Part shown: positions 19,326 to 29,286 of the stretch, in pieces
How the letters are laid out: every line of letters begins with the position of its first letter
How positions within the stretch are numbered: the stretch's first letter is position 1
From: CAYTLQ01 sp964438715
Lineage (GTDB): Bacteria > Bacteroidota > Ignavibacteria > Ignavibacteriales > Ignavibacteriaceae
Direction of reading: 5' to 3'
Length of the DNA stretch: 54,993 nt
Assembly (NCBI GenBank): GCA_964438715.1
Contig: CAYTLQ010000324.1
Coordinates: 1-54,993, forward strand
Program-made: the position numbers and the translations under genes
Notes under the pieces: generated by a model
What the model was told of the DNA's origin: nothing
What the model saw: only the letters and a program-made list of their open reading frames with translations
The model's database searches: none

Positions 19326-19639
19326 TTTATGCTCTTTGAATTATTATGTAATAATAATGATTGATTAGTACAACGAAATGACTATTCTAAAACTATTTAG
19401 GGAAAACCTTTCCGATAAAAAAAATTACTAAAAATTACTCTAAAATACAATCAGTCTGACATGTACACTTCATTGTTAAGTTATAAGGTATCAGGTATCC
19501 TCACCGCAATTATTCTGATTACATATTTAACCATTAAAAGAAGATAAAAACCGTCCTGAGAATTTTCTCAGGTTCAAATTAAACCAATTTCGTAATTTCC
19601 GTAACTAATATTAATACCTTCATCATAGTCAGGCCAGAA
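19326..19639. other. Divergent intergenic region with a palindrome
   Basis: This 314-bp region separates divergent acs and the outer-membrane receptor and must hold both promoters. The one clear element is the perfect palindrome CCTGAGAATTTTCTCAGG at 19555-19572, about 68 bp before the receptor start. It could be an operator or an attenuating hairpin in the leader. Confidence 0.5.
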
Positions 19640-22444
19640 ATGAAATTTATTTTGTTGCTTGTAGTATTTTCCACCTCCGTTTTTTCTCAAAGTTTTACCT
19701 TAAAAGGTCAGGTTTTGGATTCGCTGGAGAAATCGCCGCTTCAGGGTGCAACTGTATTGATAACATCTCCTTCGGGTGGCATACCTACCGGCGCAACAAC
19801 ACGAAAAAACGGTTATTTCGAAATTACGGGCCTGGAGAGAAGAGGAAACTATACTCTAACAATTTCCTTTTTGGGATATAATAGTTATAGTTATCAATTT
19901 ACTGCGCGGGGCAAGGAATTGGATCTCGGCAGAATTTATCTGGTACAAACAAATATAAAACTTAAAGATATTGAAGTAGTAGGCGAGCTTCCACCGGTTC
20001 AGCAAAAGGGTGATACTACCGAATATGCCGCCGACGCCTTTAAAACCCGACCTGATGCAAATGCTGAAGATCTTGTTGCAAAAATGCCGGGTGTTACTGT
20101 ACAAAATGGTAAAGTACAGGCACAGGGTGAAGAAGTTAAGCAGGTACTTGTAGATGGTAAACCATTTTTTGGCGATGACCCGAACGCGGCATTAAAAAAT
20201 TTACCCGCCGAAATGATAGATCGAATTCAGATCTTTGATCAGCAGAGTGAGCAGTCGCAATTTACCGGTTTTGATGATGGTAACACCCGAAAAACGCTTA
20301 ACATAGTTACCCGTAACCGGGTGCGCAACGGAACATTTGGTAAATTCTTTTCGGGCATTGGTAATGAGGATAAATATAAAGTTAATGCGAATTTTAATTA
20401 TTTTAAAGACGATACCCGTTTTACCTTGCTGGCACTAACAAATAATATAAATGAACAGAATTTTTCATTTGATGATATTCTGGGCGTAATGGGTAGTGCC
20501 CCGGGGCCTATGCGAAGTTTAATGTCGATGGGTCAACGACTTGGTATAGTTCGCGTTGGAGGTGGAGGAGGCGGCAGAGGGGGTAATGATGCTTCTGATT
20601 TTATGGTCGGACAGTCGAAAGGACTGAATAAAACCCACGCAACAGGAATTAATTATTCTGACAAATGGGGTGAAACTTTGGAACTTACGGGGAGTTATTT
20701 CTTTAATTATACCCAAAATAATGCTGACTCGAGGATTCTCAGAGAGTATTTTCTCTCCGGTCTTTCCGGGCAAACTTATGATGAAACCTCTGCTTCGTCA
20801 TCAAAAAATATTAACCATCGTCTGAATTTCAAGATTGAATATACTATTGACTCTTCAACATCTATACTTTTCCGTCCACGACTTACCGCGCAGATAAATG
20901 ATGGCAGTAGTTTTTTTTACGGCTTAACTAACTCTTTACAGACACAATTAAACTCTGTCAGGAATAATTTTCGATCTGACCTTTCTGCAATAAGAAGTTC
21001 TAATGAACTTCTCATCAGGCATAAATTTGAAACAAGAGGCAGAACGCTCTCGCTTAGTCTTAATGGCGGGGTGAACAACAGCGATGGAAACAATAATCTT
21101 TTCAGTGAAAATATCTACTTTAGCAGTATTATTAACAGCGATACAACTGACCAATATGCCAATCTCGATAAAACCGGCAACGATGCTTCGGCAAGTCTTA
21201 ACTATACAGAACCCATCACCGAATCATCTTTGTTACAATTAACTACAGGGTTTTCTTATTCGGACGAAGACAGTGACAGGGAGACTTATACTTATCCCTA
21301 TTATTCGGCATCGCAGGCATATCTTGATACCGTTCTTAGTAATGTTTATACTAAATACTATCGAAGCCGATATATTGGTACGGGATATGTGTGGAGAACG
21401 GAAGATCTCAATATAACTGCCGGCATTAACTATCGAATGGCTGATTTACAAAACACACAAACATTTCCCCTTTCCGGTGTTATCAACAGATCTTTTGTAT
21501 CCTGGCAGCCGTCTTTTCAATTACGATGGAATATATCCCGTGATAAAAATCTTCGGTTTAATTACCGCACTGATAATAACGCACCCTCGGTTGATCAGTT
21601 ACAAAATGTGCTGGATAATTCAAATCCCGTACAGCTTTCTATCGGGAATCCAAATTTAAAACAAGATTACCGACATACATTAACCACCCGATTTTCAATT
21701 GTGGACTTTTCTTCAATGCAATACTTCTTTGTTGTTCTTGGCGGAACTTTCACGAATGACTATATCGGTAATAAAAAAACCATAGCAACAACCGATTCGC
21801 AGTATGTTGATGGTATCTTATTGCGTCGTGGGGCACAAATCACAAAACCGGTGAATCTTGATGGTAATTTTAATATACGGTCGTTTATTACATACGGATT
21901 ACCGGTAAGTTTTCTAAAATCCAATCTCAACTTCAATTTATCTCTAACCTATTCAAAGATTCCTACTATTATTAATGAACAATCTGGTTTTTCTAATTCT
22001 CTTAACTATAATATCGGAGTTGCACTTGTAAGCAATATTGGTAAAGAACTTGATTTCTCGGTTCTCTCAATAAATGGATTTAATAAAATTAAAAGCTCGT
22101 TGCAGGAAGATCTGAACTCAGATTATTTCACCCAAAATACCTCTGCAAGAATATATTGGCAGTTTTGGAAATCGTTTTTTATAAATGCTGATGTAGCCTA
22201 TCAGTACTATAATGGTCTTTCTGATGAGTTTAACAGGAGTTATACACTTGCATCAGCAGCGATTGGATTAAAACTATTTGAGAAAGATCGCGGGGAAATA
22301 CGCTTAACAATAAACGATATTTTTAATGAAAACACCAGCGTACAGCGTTCGGTAACAGATTCATATTATGAAGATTCCCGATCGAGTGTGCTGGGGCAAT
22401 ATTTTATTCTATCATTTATGTATAACCTAAGTAATTTTAATTAA
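19640..22444 (+). CDS. TonB-dependent-receptor-like outer-membrane beta-barrel protein with CarboxypepD-reg domain
   Basis: The 934-residue protein has a signal peptide (MKFILLLVVFSTSVFSQS), a carboxypeptidase-regulatory-like Ig-type domain (~22-105, with GQVLDSLEKSPLQGATV), a plug-like domain (~115-230, with AEDLVAKMPGVTVQNGKVQA and VLVDGKPFFGDDP) and a long outer-membrane barrel. Around residue 300 the barrel has a glycine-rich loop (GGGGGGRGGN). This is the Bacteroidota 'outer membrane beta-barrel family' rather than a SusC protein, and no SusD partner is next to it. A transport role is inferred; the substrate is unknown. The cytochrome gene follows 146 bp downstream. Confidence 0.88.
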   Translation: MKFILLLVVFSTSVFSQSFTLKGQVLDSLEKSPLQGATVLITSPSGGIPTGATTRKNGYFEITGLERRGNYTLTISFLGYNSYSYQFTARGKELDLGRIYLVQTNIKLKDIEVVGELPPVQQKGDTTEYAADAFKTRPDANAEDLVAKMPGVTVQNGKVQAQGEEVKQVLVDGKPFFGDDPNAALKNLPAEMIDRIQIFDQQSEQSQFTGFDDGNTRKTLNIVTRNRVRNGTFGKFFSGIGNEDKYKVNANFNYFKDDTRFTLLALTNNINEQNFSFDDILGVMGSAPGPMRSLMSMGQRLGIVRVGGGGGGRGGNDASDFMVGQSKGLNKTHATGINYSDKWGETLELTGSYFFNYTQNNADSRILREYFLSGLSGQTYDETSASSSKNINHRLNFKIEYTIDSSTSILFRPRLTAQINDGSSFFYGLTNSLQTQLNSVRNNFRSDLSAIRSSNELLIRHKFETRGRTLSLSLNGGVNNSDGNNNLFSENIYFSSIINSDTTDQYANLDKTGNDASASLNYTEPITESSLLQLTTGFSYSDEDSDRETYTYPYYSASQAYLDTVLSNVYTKYYRSRYIGTGYVWRTEDLNITAGINYRMADLQNTQTFPLSGVINRSFVSWQPSFQLRWNISRDKNLRFNYRTDNNAPSVDQLQNVLDNSNPVQLSIGNPNLKQDYRHTLTTRFSIVDFSSMQYFFVVLGGTFTNDYIGNKKTIATTDSQYVDGILLRRGAQITKPVNLDGNFNIRSFITYGLPVSFLKSNLNFNLSLTYSKIPTIINEQSGFSNSLNYNIGVALVSNIGKELDFSVLSINGFNKIKSSLQEDLNSDYFTQNTSARIYWQFWKSFFINADVAYQYYNGLSDEFNRSYTLASAAIGLKLFEKDRGEIRLTINDIFNENTSVQRSVTDSYYEDSRSSVLGQYFILSFMYNLSNFN

Positions 22445-22590
22445 GACCTGATATACATAAGAAAAACCCGACGATCGCATATTGTTGTCGTTGAATAAAT
22501 GCGTAAATTTCAGGTTGAAATTCAGGGGATCCCGTAAGCAATACGGAGCTGCATAAAGCATTACATTAACAAACTATAATAGGAGAAAAT

Positions 22591-23937
22591 ATGAAAAAGT
22601 TTGTTTATCTTACTATTATTCTTTTCGGCGTTTGCTTCTACACTCGGGCACAGCATAAAGCCGGTGACGCAGCTTTTGGCACATATAAATATGAAGATTT
22701 TCAGACCCCGGAATTTTGCGGAGCTTCCTGCCACACCGATATTTACCAGCAATGGAAACAGTCAATGATGTCACAATCTTATACACACAAATGGGATGAA
22801 GTCGAATATTTCAAATTAGCTGTGCCCCACGCCGAAAAGGACCCTGTTGTTGCAGGGGTTAAAGCCGGATGCAATGGCTGTCATGCTCCTATATCATTTC
22901 TCGCCGGTGATGTTCCACCTCCACTTCCCGAGAAAATGTCGCGCGCAAACGAATCAGTTTCTTGTGAAGTATGTCATTCTATAAGCGGGTTTGAAGGAGA
23001 TACCCCATATAATTATAATTATATAATAAAACCCGGATTTGCAAAATACGGTATTCGGGGGCAGAATGTTTCACCCGCTCACGAAATCGTGGTTTCTGAT
23101 TTTCTTAAATCAGGAGACTTTTGCGGTACCTGCCATAATGAAAAAAGTCCTTATGGTGTATGGGTTAAATCTACCCATCTTGAGTGGAAGGAAGGACCTT
23201 ATTCTAAACAAGGTGTACAATGTCAGGATTGCCACATGACAAGCGCCGAAGGTTACACTGCCTCAATGGGTAACAAATATTCCGATGCAAAACAACATCT
23301 GTTTCATGGAGCCCATGATGCAGGAAAAATACGCGGAACAATCGAACTGCGCATACATCCGGATATTCGTGAAGCTGAACCGGGAGAAGCAGTCAAGTTC
23401 ACCATTGCGTTATTTAATCAAAAAACCGGACATAAATTTCCGACCGGTTCTGTTGAAGACAGAATAGTTTGGATGCATGTTGAAGCTACTGATGCCAAGG
23501 GTAATGTTTACCACCTCCCTGTTGACAAAAAAGGATTTGAAGGAGAAGAATATACTATTGGCGCTGATGTACTCGCATATTCAGATATGGGTATTGCTCT
23601 AAATGATCCCGGATTTAAGGGTGTACAACGAGACGGTATTCCTGTGGGCGATAGAATCTTCCGCATGGCATATTTCGATCCCAATGGTGTTATGACAATA
23701 CAGCAGTGGAATACTAAATCACTTGGGGTGGACTATCGTATAGGACCTCGCGAAACGAAACTCGAAACCTGTACATTTCGGATACCCGATAATGTTCCAC
23801 CGGGACCTCTTACGGTACGAGCCGTTTTGAATTATCAAAAGCTCGTAAAACCAGTTGCCGATTTTCTGGGAGTTCCTGAAGAAGCAGAAATCATTCAGGT
23901 TAACGAACATTCAACTACAATTACGATACTCAATTAA
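22591..23937 (+). CDS. Periplasmic multihaem c-type cytochrome (c554-like family)
   Basis: The 448-residue exported protein has a signal peptide (MKKFVYLTIILFGVCFYTRA) and an AGGAG ribosome binding site. Four canonical haem-binding motifs are visible: CNGCH (94-98), CEVCH (125-129), CGTCH (178-182) and CQDCH (211-215). A fifth, CGASCH (43-48), has three residues between the cysteines. The first motif runs into HTDIYQQWKQSMM, typical of the cytochrome c554/c-prime family. The C-terminal half is a beta-sandwich with TGHKFPTG, also seen in that family. It probably transfers electrons in the periplasm. The haem-motif porin-like gene starts 14 bp downstream, so the pair likely works together. Confidence 0.9.
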   Translation: MKKFVYLTIILFGVCFYTRAQHKAGDAAFGTYKYEDFQTPEFCGASCHTDIYQQWKQSMMSQSYTHKWDEVEYFKLAVPHAEKDPVVAGVKAGCNGCHAPISFLAGDVPPPLPEKMSRANESVSCEVCHSISGFEGDTPYNYNYIIKPGFAKYGIRGQNVSPAHEIVVSDFLKSGDFCGTCHNEKSPYGVWVKSTHLEWKEGPYSKQGVQCQDCHMTSAEGYTASMGNKYSDAKQHLFHGAHDAGKIRGTIELRIHPDIREAEPGEAVKFTIALFNQKTGHKFPTGSVEDRIVWMHVEATDAKGNVYHLPVDKKGFEGEEYTIGADVLAYSDMGIALNDPGFKGVQRDGIPVGDRIFRMAYFDPNGVMTIQQWNTKSLGVDYRIGPRETKLETCTFRIPDNVPPGPLTVRAVLNYQKLVKPVADFLGVPEEAEIIQVNEHSTTITILN

Positions 23938-23951
23938 GGATTCTTGCTCTT

Positions 23952-25100
23952 ATGAAACATTTTCTACTTATCGTATTATTTATGATTGTAAATGTTGCGG
24001 AAACTGCAGCAATTCCCGCTTTTGCGCGAAAATACAATATGACTTGTAAAACTTGTCATGCACCGTTTCCGAAGCTTAAGGCTTATGGTGAAGAATTTGC
24101 CGCTAACGGTTTTGCTCTTAGGGATAAAGATGCGCCCCGTTATTTTATGGATACCGGCGATGATAAGCTCTCTCTTATACGCGACTTTCCGCTTGCGGCC
24201 CGCATCGAGGGATATCTGACTTATAAAAACAAAAAATACGACCAGACAGGACCAAGTGCTTTGAAACTTCTCAGCGGGGGACTTATTTCCGATAATGTTT
24301 CTTATTATGTTTATTATATTTTGGAACAGGGAGAACCCGGTAAGATTGAGGATGCCTATATAATGTTTAACAATATTTTTAAGCAGGAACTCGATCTCTA
24401 TGTCGGGCAGTTTCAGGTATCGGATCCTCTCTTCAAAAGAGAACTTCGTCTTACTTCTGAGGATTATCTCATTTATAAATACGCTCCGGGATATTCAAAG
24501 GCTAGTCTTACTTACGATCGTGGTATAATGCTTAATTATTCTTTACCTTCTAAAACTGATTTATTTTTTGAAGTACTTAACGGCGCAGGTATAGGAACTA
24601 CCTTTTCCGGTAATGGATATGACAACGATAATAATAAAAATTTCTTAGCGCGTGTTAATCAGGATGTTGCTGAGTTTCTCTCAATTGGTGCTTTTGGTTA
24701 TGCAGGCAGGGAAAACCTTGATCCGGATTCTTCTGCACTAAACAAAACTAGCATGTTCGGTATAGATGCTGTTGTTTCCGCAGGACCTATAGAGCTTAAT
24801 CTACAGTATATTTCCCGCAATGATGATAACCCAACATTTCTTAACATCGGAGCCACAGAAATAAAGGCAAACGGCGGTTTTGCTGAGTTAATTTATCTGC
24901 CCGATGGTGATGACAGTAAATGGTATGGTGTAATGCTGTACAATATCATAGAATCAGACGATAATACTCTTGATAAAAAGTCAGTTGCAATGCATCTGGG
25001 ACATATTATCAGAAGAAATCTTCGGTTTGTTGTTGAATATGGATACGATTTGAAAAATAAAGCGGGCAGATTCGGAGCAGGATTTGTAGCGGCATTTTAA
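23952..25100 (+). CDS. Outer-membrane barrel-like protein with one N-terminal haem c motif
   Basis: The 382-residue protein has a signal peptide (MKHFLLIVLFMIVNVAETAA), then FARKYNMTCKTCHAPFPKL with one CxxCH motif (Cys32, Cys35, His36) right after the cleavage site. The remaining ~320 residues have alternating aromatic/polar strands ending in GAGFVAAF, the look of an outer-membrane barrel with a C-terminal aromatic. Similar proteins with CxxCHxxFPxL near the N-terminus occur in Nitrospirae, Geobacter and Acidobacteria relatives. A porin-cytochrome role in moving electrons across the outer membrane with the upstream multihaem cytochrome is inferred. A terminator follows. Confidence 0.8.
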   Translation: MKHFLLIVLFMIVNVAETAAIPAFARKYNMTCKTCHAPFPKLKAYGEEFAANGFALRDKDAPRYFMDTGDDKLSLIRDFPLAARIEGYLTYKNKKYDQTGPSALKLLSGGLISDNVSYYVYYILEQGEPGKIEDAYIMFNNIFKQELDLYVGQFQVSDPLFKRELRLTSEDYLIYKYAPGYSKASLTYDRGIMLNYSLPSKTDLFFEVLNGAGIGTTFSGNGYDNDNNKNFLARVNQDVAEFLSIGAFGYAGRENLDPDSSALNKTSMFGIDAVVSAGPIELNLQYISRNDDNPTFLNIGATEIKANGGFAELIYLPDGDDSKWYGVMLYNIIESDDNTLDKKSVAMHLGHIIRRNLRFVVEYGYDLKNKAGRFGAGFVAAF

Positions 25101-25137
25101 GTCAAACCGCCACGGGGTGATAGTACTTGTATATTTA

Positions 25138-25194
25138 AACCGGGCAGTGTAGTGTTATACTTAATTGATTGAATATTTCACTACCTGTCCGGTT
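25138..25194 (+). terminator. Imperfect long hairpin terminator after cytochrome/porin pair
   Basis: AACCGGGCAG-GTAGTG pairs imperfectly with CACTAC-CTGTCCGGTT and is followed by TTGTAAAT. It lies 38 bp past the porin-like stop and between convergent genes. Confidence 0.6.
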
Positions 25195-25285
25195 TTGTAA
25201 ATACTCTTCTTATAAATTTCTTATTTTTATTTTCACAACAATCTGAAATTTCAGATTTTGAGAACCACTCTCTCTATCATTTCTC

Positions 25286-27196
25286 CTAATCTGTTAGTCC
25301 ATAAGATTGTTTCAATTGCTGATAAAACCCAATAGCAAGTTTATTCTGGGGATTAATCTTAAGGCATCTTTTAATAGCAGTATATGCCTTGTTAATATTG
25401 CCGTCACGGAAATAAGCTCCTGAGAGATTGTACCAAACCTGTGGATCGGCAGAATTATAGGCAACACTTTTTTCAAGATATTCTATTGCCCTCTTCACAT
25501 CCCCTAATTGAAGATAGACGGAGCCCAGCCACTTTGTTGAAAAATCGTTCGGAGTAATTTTATTCATCCTGTGAAGCACTACGATGGCTTTTTCAAGCTG
25601 TTTTGATTCTACCAGAAAATTGACTAAGTTTTTGTGGTTTTCCGGATTAATTGGTCTATCTTCGACCAGCACATTAATTTCTTTCACCGCCTCTTCGGTT
25701 AATCCAAGAGTCCAATATCTTTCAGCCATTTTATAATGTGCCGACTCCCATGTAATGATATTATCAATAACCTGCATTGCCAGAGTATCCTGCAGTGATG
25801 AAGGCTTGAAGTTTGCAACCAGCATATTGGGTGTTCCCCTTGGTACAAAAGGATATGCACCGAGTAATATATTAAGACGAAGTCGTGCTATTACGGAGTC
25901 GAGAGATGTAAACGGAAAAGAAGATTCCAAAAGACTATCTGCAAGAGTATCGGAAATCTCTTTTTTACCGGAAGGCAGTAATCCATATTTTTCCATTACG
26001 CTATAGAATGTTTTTCCAATTAGCGAATACCCCTGAGTGTTTGGGTGCAGATGATCGACCATCAGATTGCTGCCAACAATTCCCTGGGGGCTTACAGCAT
26101 TCAAAGTTGAGTCGATATCAGCATAATATGCAGAATATTCGAGACAAAGTTTTTTTATAATATTATTGAGATCGGATGATGCGCGAAAACGCAATGCATC
26201 ATAATCCTTTGCTTCGTAATACAGGCGTTTTGCGCTGATAGTATCTCCTTTTTCCAGTTTTTCTCCCGCCTGCCTGAACAACTCATCTGCTGACTTATCC
26301 GCACCCTGAACGGAAACAAAAGGTTTTTGATCTTTAAGATTAGAGACAACTGTTCCAAATATTATGGGTATATTATTTTCCCGAAATAATTCCAAAATAT
26401 CGCGCATATTTCCTTCAAACTGTTCTAGACCTTTATGATAGGTTTCCGAACCATAAGGAATACTGCTTTCCCCGATTACCCGTGCCATTAAAGTTTCGTT
26501 TTGTTTCTCGGAATCTGCATCAGATGAACCAAAAGCACCCCAAACGGTTTTAATAATATCCTGAAGCAATTGTACTATGCGAATATTTTGTAAAGAAAGC
26601 AGAAGATTAATTAGTGTGCGGGATTGCCCCAAGGATTGAGTGGAGGCAACTCCCAATGCGCCGTAAAATTCATTATGACCTGTATAAATAATCACAAGGT
26701 CAGGGCTGTGTTTTACGAGCTCTTTGGCAAAGTCGCGGACTGTATATGAGCATATTGCAGCGACACCAAGGTTCACCACCTCTATTTCTTTTTCCGGGAA
26801 GAAAAGCTCAAGTCGTCGTTTTATATATCGCGGGAAAGATGCATTTGCAATGTAAGGCCAACCTGCTGTACTGCTTTCACCCAGAACAAATACTCTGTAA
26901 CTACCCTCTTTTTTTCTGGCGCGAAAACCATCAGGAATTGTTGAGGGCGGGCTGGCAATACTTGTAAAATATTTCGGGAGTACATCTCTGTCAAGGAAGA
27001 GCATACCGGGATACGAAGAAGATATTTCGTTAAAAATTTTATACTCCTTTCCATAACCGGCAAAACGAAGTCCCGCCTCAAGCAAAACAAAGAATAAAAC
27101 AGGTTGAATGATTAATATTCCATAAAACCACGCAGGATATATCTTCGGTATTGTTGAATTCTGTTTGTTTTCGGTTTCATTTTGTTTTTTAGGCAT
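25286..27196 (-). CDS. Membrane-anchored SGNH/GDSL hydrolase with C-terminal TPR repeats
   Basis: The 636-residue protein has a short polar N-terminus, one transmembrane helix (~22-42) and an SGNH hydrolase domain. The blocks are visible: GESSTAG (nucleophile Ser108), VNLGVAA, TGHNEFYG (Asn175) and the Asp-His pair of DHLHPN. The C-terminal ~150 residues hold about four TPRs (for example AIEYLEKSVAYNSADPQVWY). Such proteins are predicted esterases or acetyl-esterases of cell-surface sugars. The anchor places the enzyme outside the inner membrane. It is monocistronic on the minus strand. Confidence 0.88.
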   Translation of the reverse strand: MPKKQNETENKQNSTIPKIYPAWFYGILIIQPVLFFVLLEAGLRFAGYGKEYKIFNEISSSYPGMLFLDRDVLPKYFTSIASPPSTIPDGFRARKKEGSYRVFVLGESSTAGWPYIANASFPRYIKRRLELFFPEKEIEVVNLGVAAICSYTVRDFAKELVKHSPDLVIIYTGHNEFYGALGVASTQSLGQSRTLINLLLSLQNIRIVQLLQDIIKTVWGAFGSSDADSEKQNETLMARVIGESSIPYGSETYHKGLEQFEGNMRDILELFRENNIPIIFGTVVSNLKDQKPFVSVQGADKSADELFRQAGEKLEKGDTISAKRLYYEAKDYDALRFRASSDLNNIIKKLCLEYSAYYADIDSTLNAVSPQGIVGSNLMVDHLHPNTQGYSLIGKTFYSVMEKYGLLPSGKKEISDTLADSLLESSFPFTSLDSVIARLRLNILLGAYPFVPRGTPNMLVANFKPSSLQDTLAMQVIDNIITWESAHYKMAERYWTLGLTEEAVKEINVLVEDRPINPENHKNLVNFLVESKQLEKAIVVLHRMNKITPNDFSTKWLGSVYLQLGDVKRAIEYLEKSVAYNSADPQVWYNLSGAYFRDGNINKAYTAIKRCLKINPQNKLAIGFYQQLKQSYGLTD

Positions 27197-27449
27197 TATT
27201 CATCCAAAAGCTTAATATCGGAATGAGTGTAAATTGTACAATAACAATTTTAATAGTATTTCCATCTACAGAAAAGTTTTCGCAAATAAACTGCAGTCAA
27301 CTTTATGCTCAAGAAATTTGCGATATGCTTTACTGATAATATACGATTTAAAACTTAGTCGGGAGTAAAAAAGCAAGGAAAGAAATTACTGAGAGGTTGC
27401 ATGAATATATCACAATACAATATTCAGAACTTTAATTAATTATTTAACA

Positions 27450-28409
27450 CTAAAACTCTTTTGGGATATACATTTCTATAGGAGTCGGTGGTTCAACTTC
27501 AGTATCATCAAAGGTAAAATCTATCTTTGTTTGTTTTAGTATAGGTTCAACTCTTTTTTGTGCAAGCTCAATGTACTCTTTGAGTGTATCATATCCAACA
27601 AATTTTCTGTCCGACTTTAAAGCTGAGACAGCAGTTGTCCCACTACCCATAAATGGGTCAAGAATTATATCACCTTTAAATGAATAGAGTTGAATTAATC
27701 GGTAAGGAAGCTCTTCAGGAAATGGCGCCGGATGACCAATTCTTTTTGCACTTTCTGCATTCATTGTCCAGATCGATTTGGTCCATTCCATAAACTGTTC
27801 TTTGGTAATAGTGCTTACTTTGTTTCCCTTTTCTCTTTTATAATCGCCTTTAGAAAAGATCAGAATGTACTCATGTATGTCCCGTAAAATTGGATTTGCC
27901 GCACTTAGCCAGCTCCCCCATGCAGTAGAGGGACTTGCACTAGCAGCTTTATTCCATATTATTTCACCGCGCATATTATATCCAATATCTATCATCATTT
28001 TTGAAATATAGTCAGAGAGAGGGATATAAGGTTTTCGTCCGAGATTAGCTACATTTATACAAGCACGCCCACCATTAATTAATACTCTATAGGTTTCCCT
28101 AAATACCTGTTCTAAAAGCTGAAGATATTCCTTTAGCGATAAATCTTCGTCATATTCTTTTGAAACATTATAAGGGGGAGAAGTAATCATCAGATGAACA
28201 GAATTGTCCGGTAATTCTTTCATTTCGGCTGAGGAGCCACAGATAAATTGATTTTCCATTTCTTTTGGAAACTCATTTTCTTTTTTTTCAACAATAATTT
28301 TGCCGTCAAGTTCTTTATACAGTTTGGAATTATAAAATTTTGAACTATCGTGATTAATTCTCCCGTTCGTTCCAAATGCACTTGTTTCTGTACCTTTAGA
28401 TCTTTTCAT
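27450..28409 (-). CDS. Site-specific DNA methyltransferase (beta class, N4-cytosine or N6-adenine)
   Basis: The 319-residue enzyme has the catalytic motif TSPPY (residues 76-80) before the AdoMet-binding motif DPFMGSGTT (~251-259), the order of beta-class amino-methyltransferases. TSPPY rather than DPPY favours N4-cytosine modification but does not prove it. The target recognition region probably lies between (~150-215). The start codon follows the stop of the restriction-enzyme-like gene by one base, so the two are one transcript, nuclease first. The recognition sequence cannot be read from the protein. Confidence 0.92.
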   Translation of the reverse strand: MKRSKGTETSAFGTNGRINHDSSKFYNSKLYKELDGKIIVEKKENEFPKEMENQFICGSSAEMKELPDNSVHLMITSPPYNVSKEYDEDLSLKEYLQLLEQVFRETYRVLINGGRACINVANLGRKPYIPLSDYISKMMIDIGYNMRGEIIWNKAASASPSTAWGSWLSAANPILRDIHEYILIFSKGDYKREKGNKVSTITKEQFMEWTKSIWTMNAESAKRIGHPAPFPEELPYRLIQLYSFKGDIILDPFMGSGTTAVSALKSDRKFVGYDTLKEYIELAQKRVEPILKQTKIDFTFDDTEVEPPTPIEMYIPKEF

Positions 28410-28410
28410 A

Positions 28411-29271
28411 TTAGCCTTGAATTAAGGTTAAAAATTTTTCAGCTTTGGCAATGCTTGTAGTTTCCTGACCCGCAATTCTAATGATCTCACCCAGCTTCTC
28501 TTTTGAGATCATGGATGAAAAATAATTCATATCATTATCTAATATTTCCTTACAAGTACTATACAACTGCTCTTCATTTTTTATTGTTTGAAACCCTAAC
28601 TTTGGAGTATCCTTAATAAAGAAAGTATTTGTTGGCTTCGGATTTAACGACCAAAAACCTTGAATAACCCCGGAGGTTTTAAGAAAATCTACCTTTTTTA
28701 TGTATGTATCAGTAATTGGACTGTTGCCTAAAATAATAATAGGAATTGTCGAAGAAGTAATGCTTGAAACACGAATGTTAATAGACTTACCTATCGCCTT
28801 GAGCATTGAATCGGAGCGAAGCAATGAGGGATTACCTTTATGCTGCTTATAATCGCCAATAACCTTTATTTTATTGGGTAGTGTAAATTCGTAATTCGAT
28901 ATTATGCTCATTTTTACTTCAAAAAGAAGTTTAATATTCTCTGCTTTTTGAGTTGTATTATTGGTAGTACAAATTGCCAGATCGGCGCTTGATTGCTTTG
29001 AAAGACCTATTTCTTCACATATAACACCGTTTATTGCATAGAGACCAAATTCATTTGCGATTGGTTCAAAAATGGTTTTACACCATCTTTCAGTATATTG
29101 TCCTATCAGCGAGTTTCTGCTTTGTAAAGTCTGACCATCTGCCTCGAACCCTTTTGGAACATAAGCATAAAAACCCCCTTGCAGATTATAAAACAATTGC
29201 TCAGGAGAAGCAAAATTTTTTAGCGCTTCTTTGAAAAATTTAACCTCAATATCGTTATTCCAAAGTTCCAT
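28411..29271 (-). CDS. Putative type II restriction endonuclease (PD-(D/E)xK)
   Basis: The protein (286 residues from the ATG at 29271; a TTG at 29286 would add five) is not assigned to a named enzyme family. It has a plausible PD-(D/E)xK nuclease core: Asp97 in SADLAICT, then Glu118 and Lys120 in LLFEVKMS, 21-23 residues apart. The two strands are hydrophobic as expected. The tight coupling to the DNA methyltransferase is the strongest evidence for its role as the cognate nuclease. The C-terminal half (FWSLNPKP, NTFFIKDTPKLGF) would hold the specificity contacts. Confidence 0.75.
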   Translation of the reverse strand: MELWNNDIEVKFFKEALKNFASPEQLFYNLQGGFYAYVPKGFEADGQTLQSRNSLIGQYTERWCKTIFEPIANEFGLYAINGVICEEIGLSKQSSADLAICTTNNTTQKAENIKLLFEVKMSIISNYEFTLPNKIKVIGDYKQHKGNPSLLRSDSMLKAIGKSINIRVSSITSSTIPIIILGNSPITDTYIKKVDFLKTSGVIQGFWSLNPKPTNTFFIKDTPKLGFQTIKNEEQLYSTCKEILDNDMNYFSSMISKEKLGEIIRIAGQETTSIAKAEKFLTLIQG

Positions 29272-29286
29272 TATTTTTCGTTTCAA

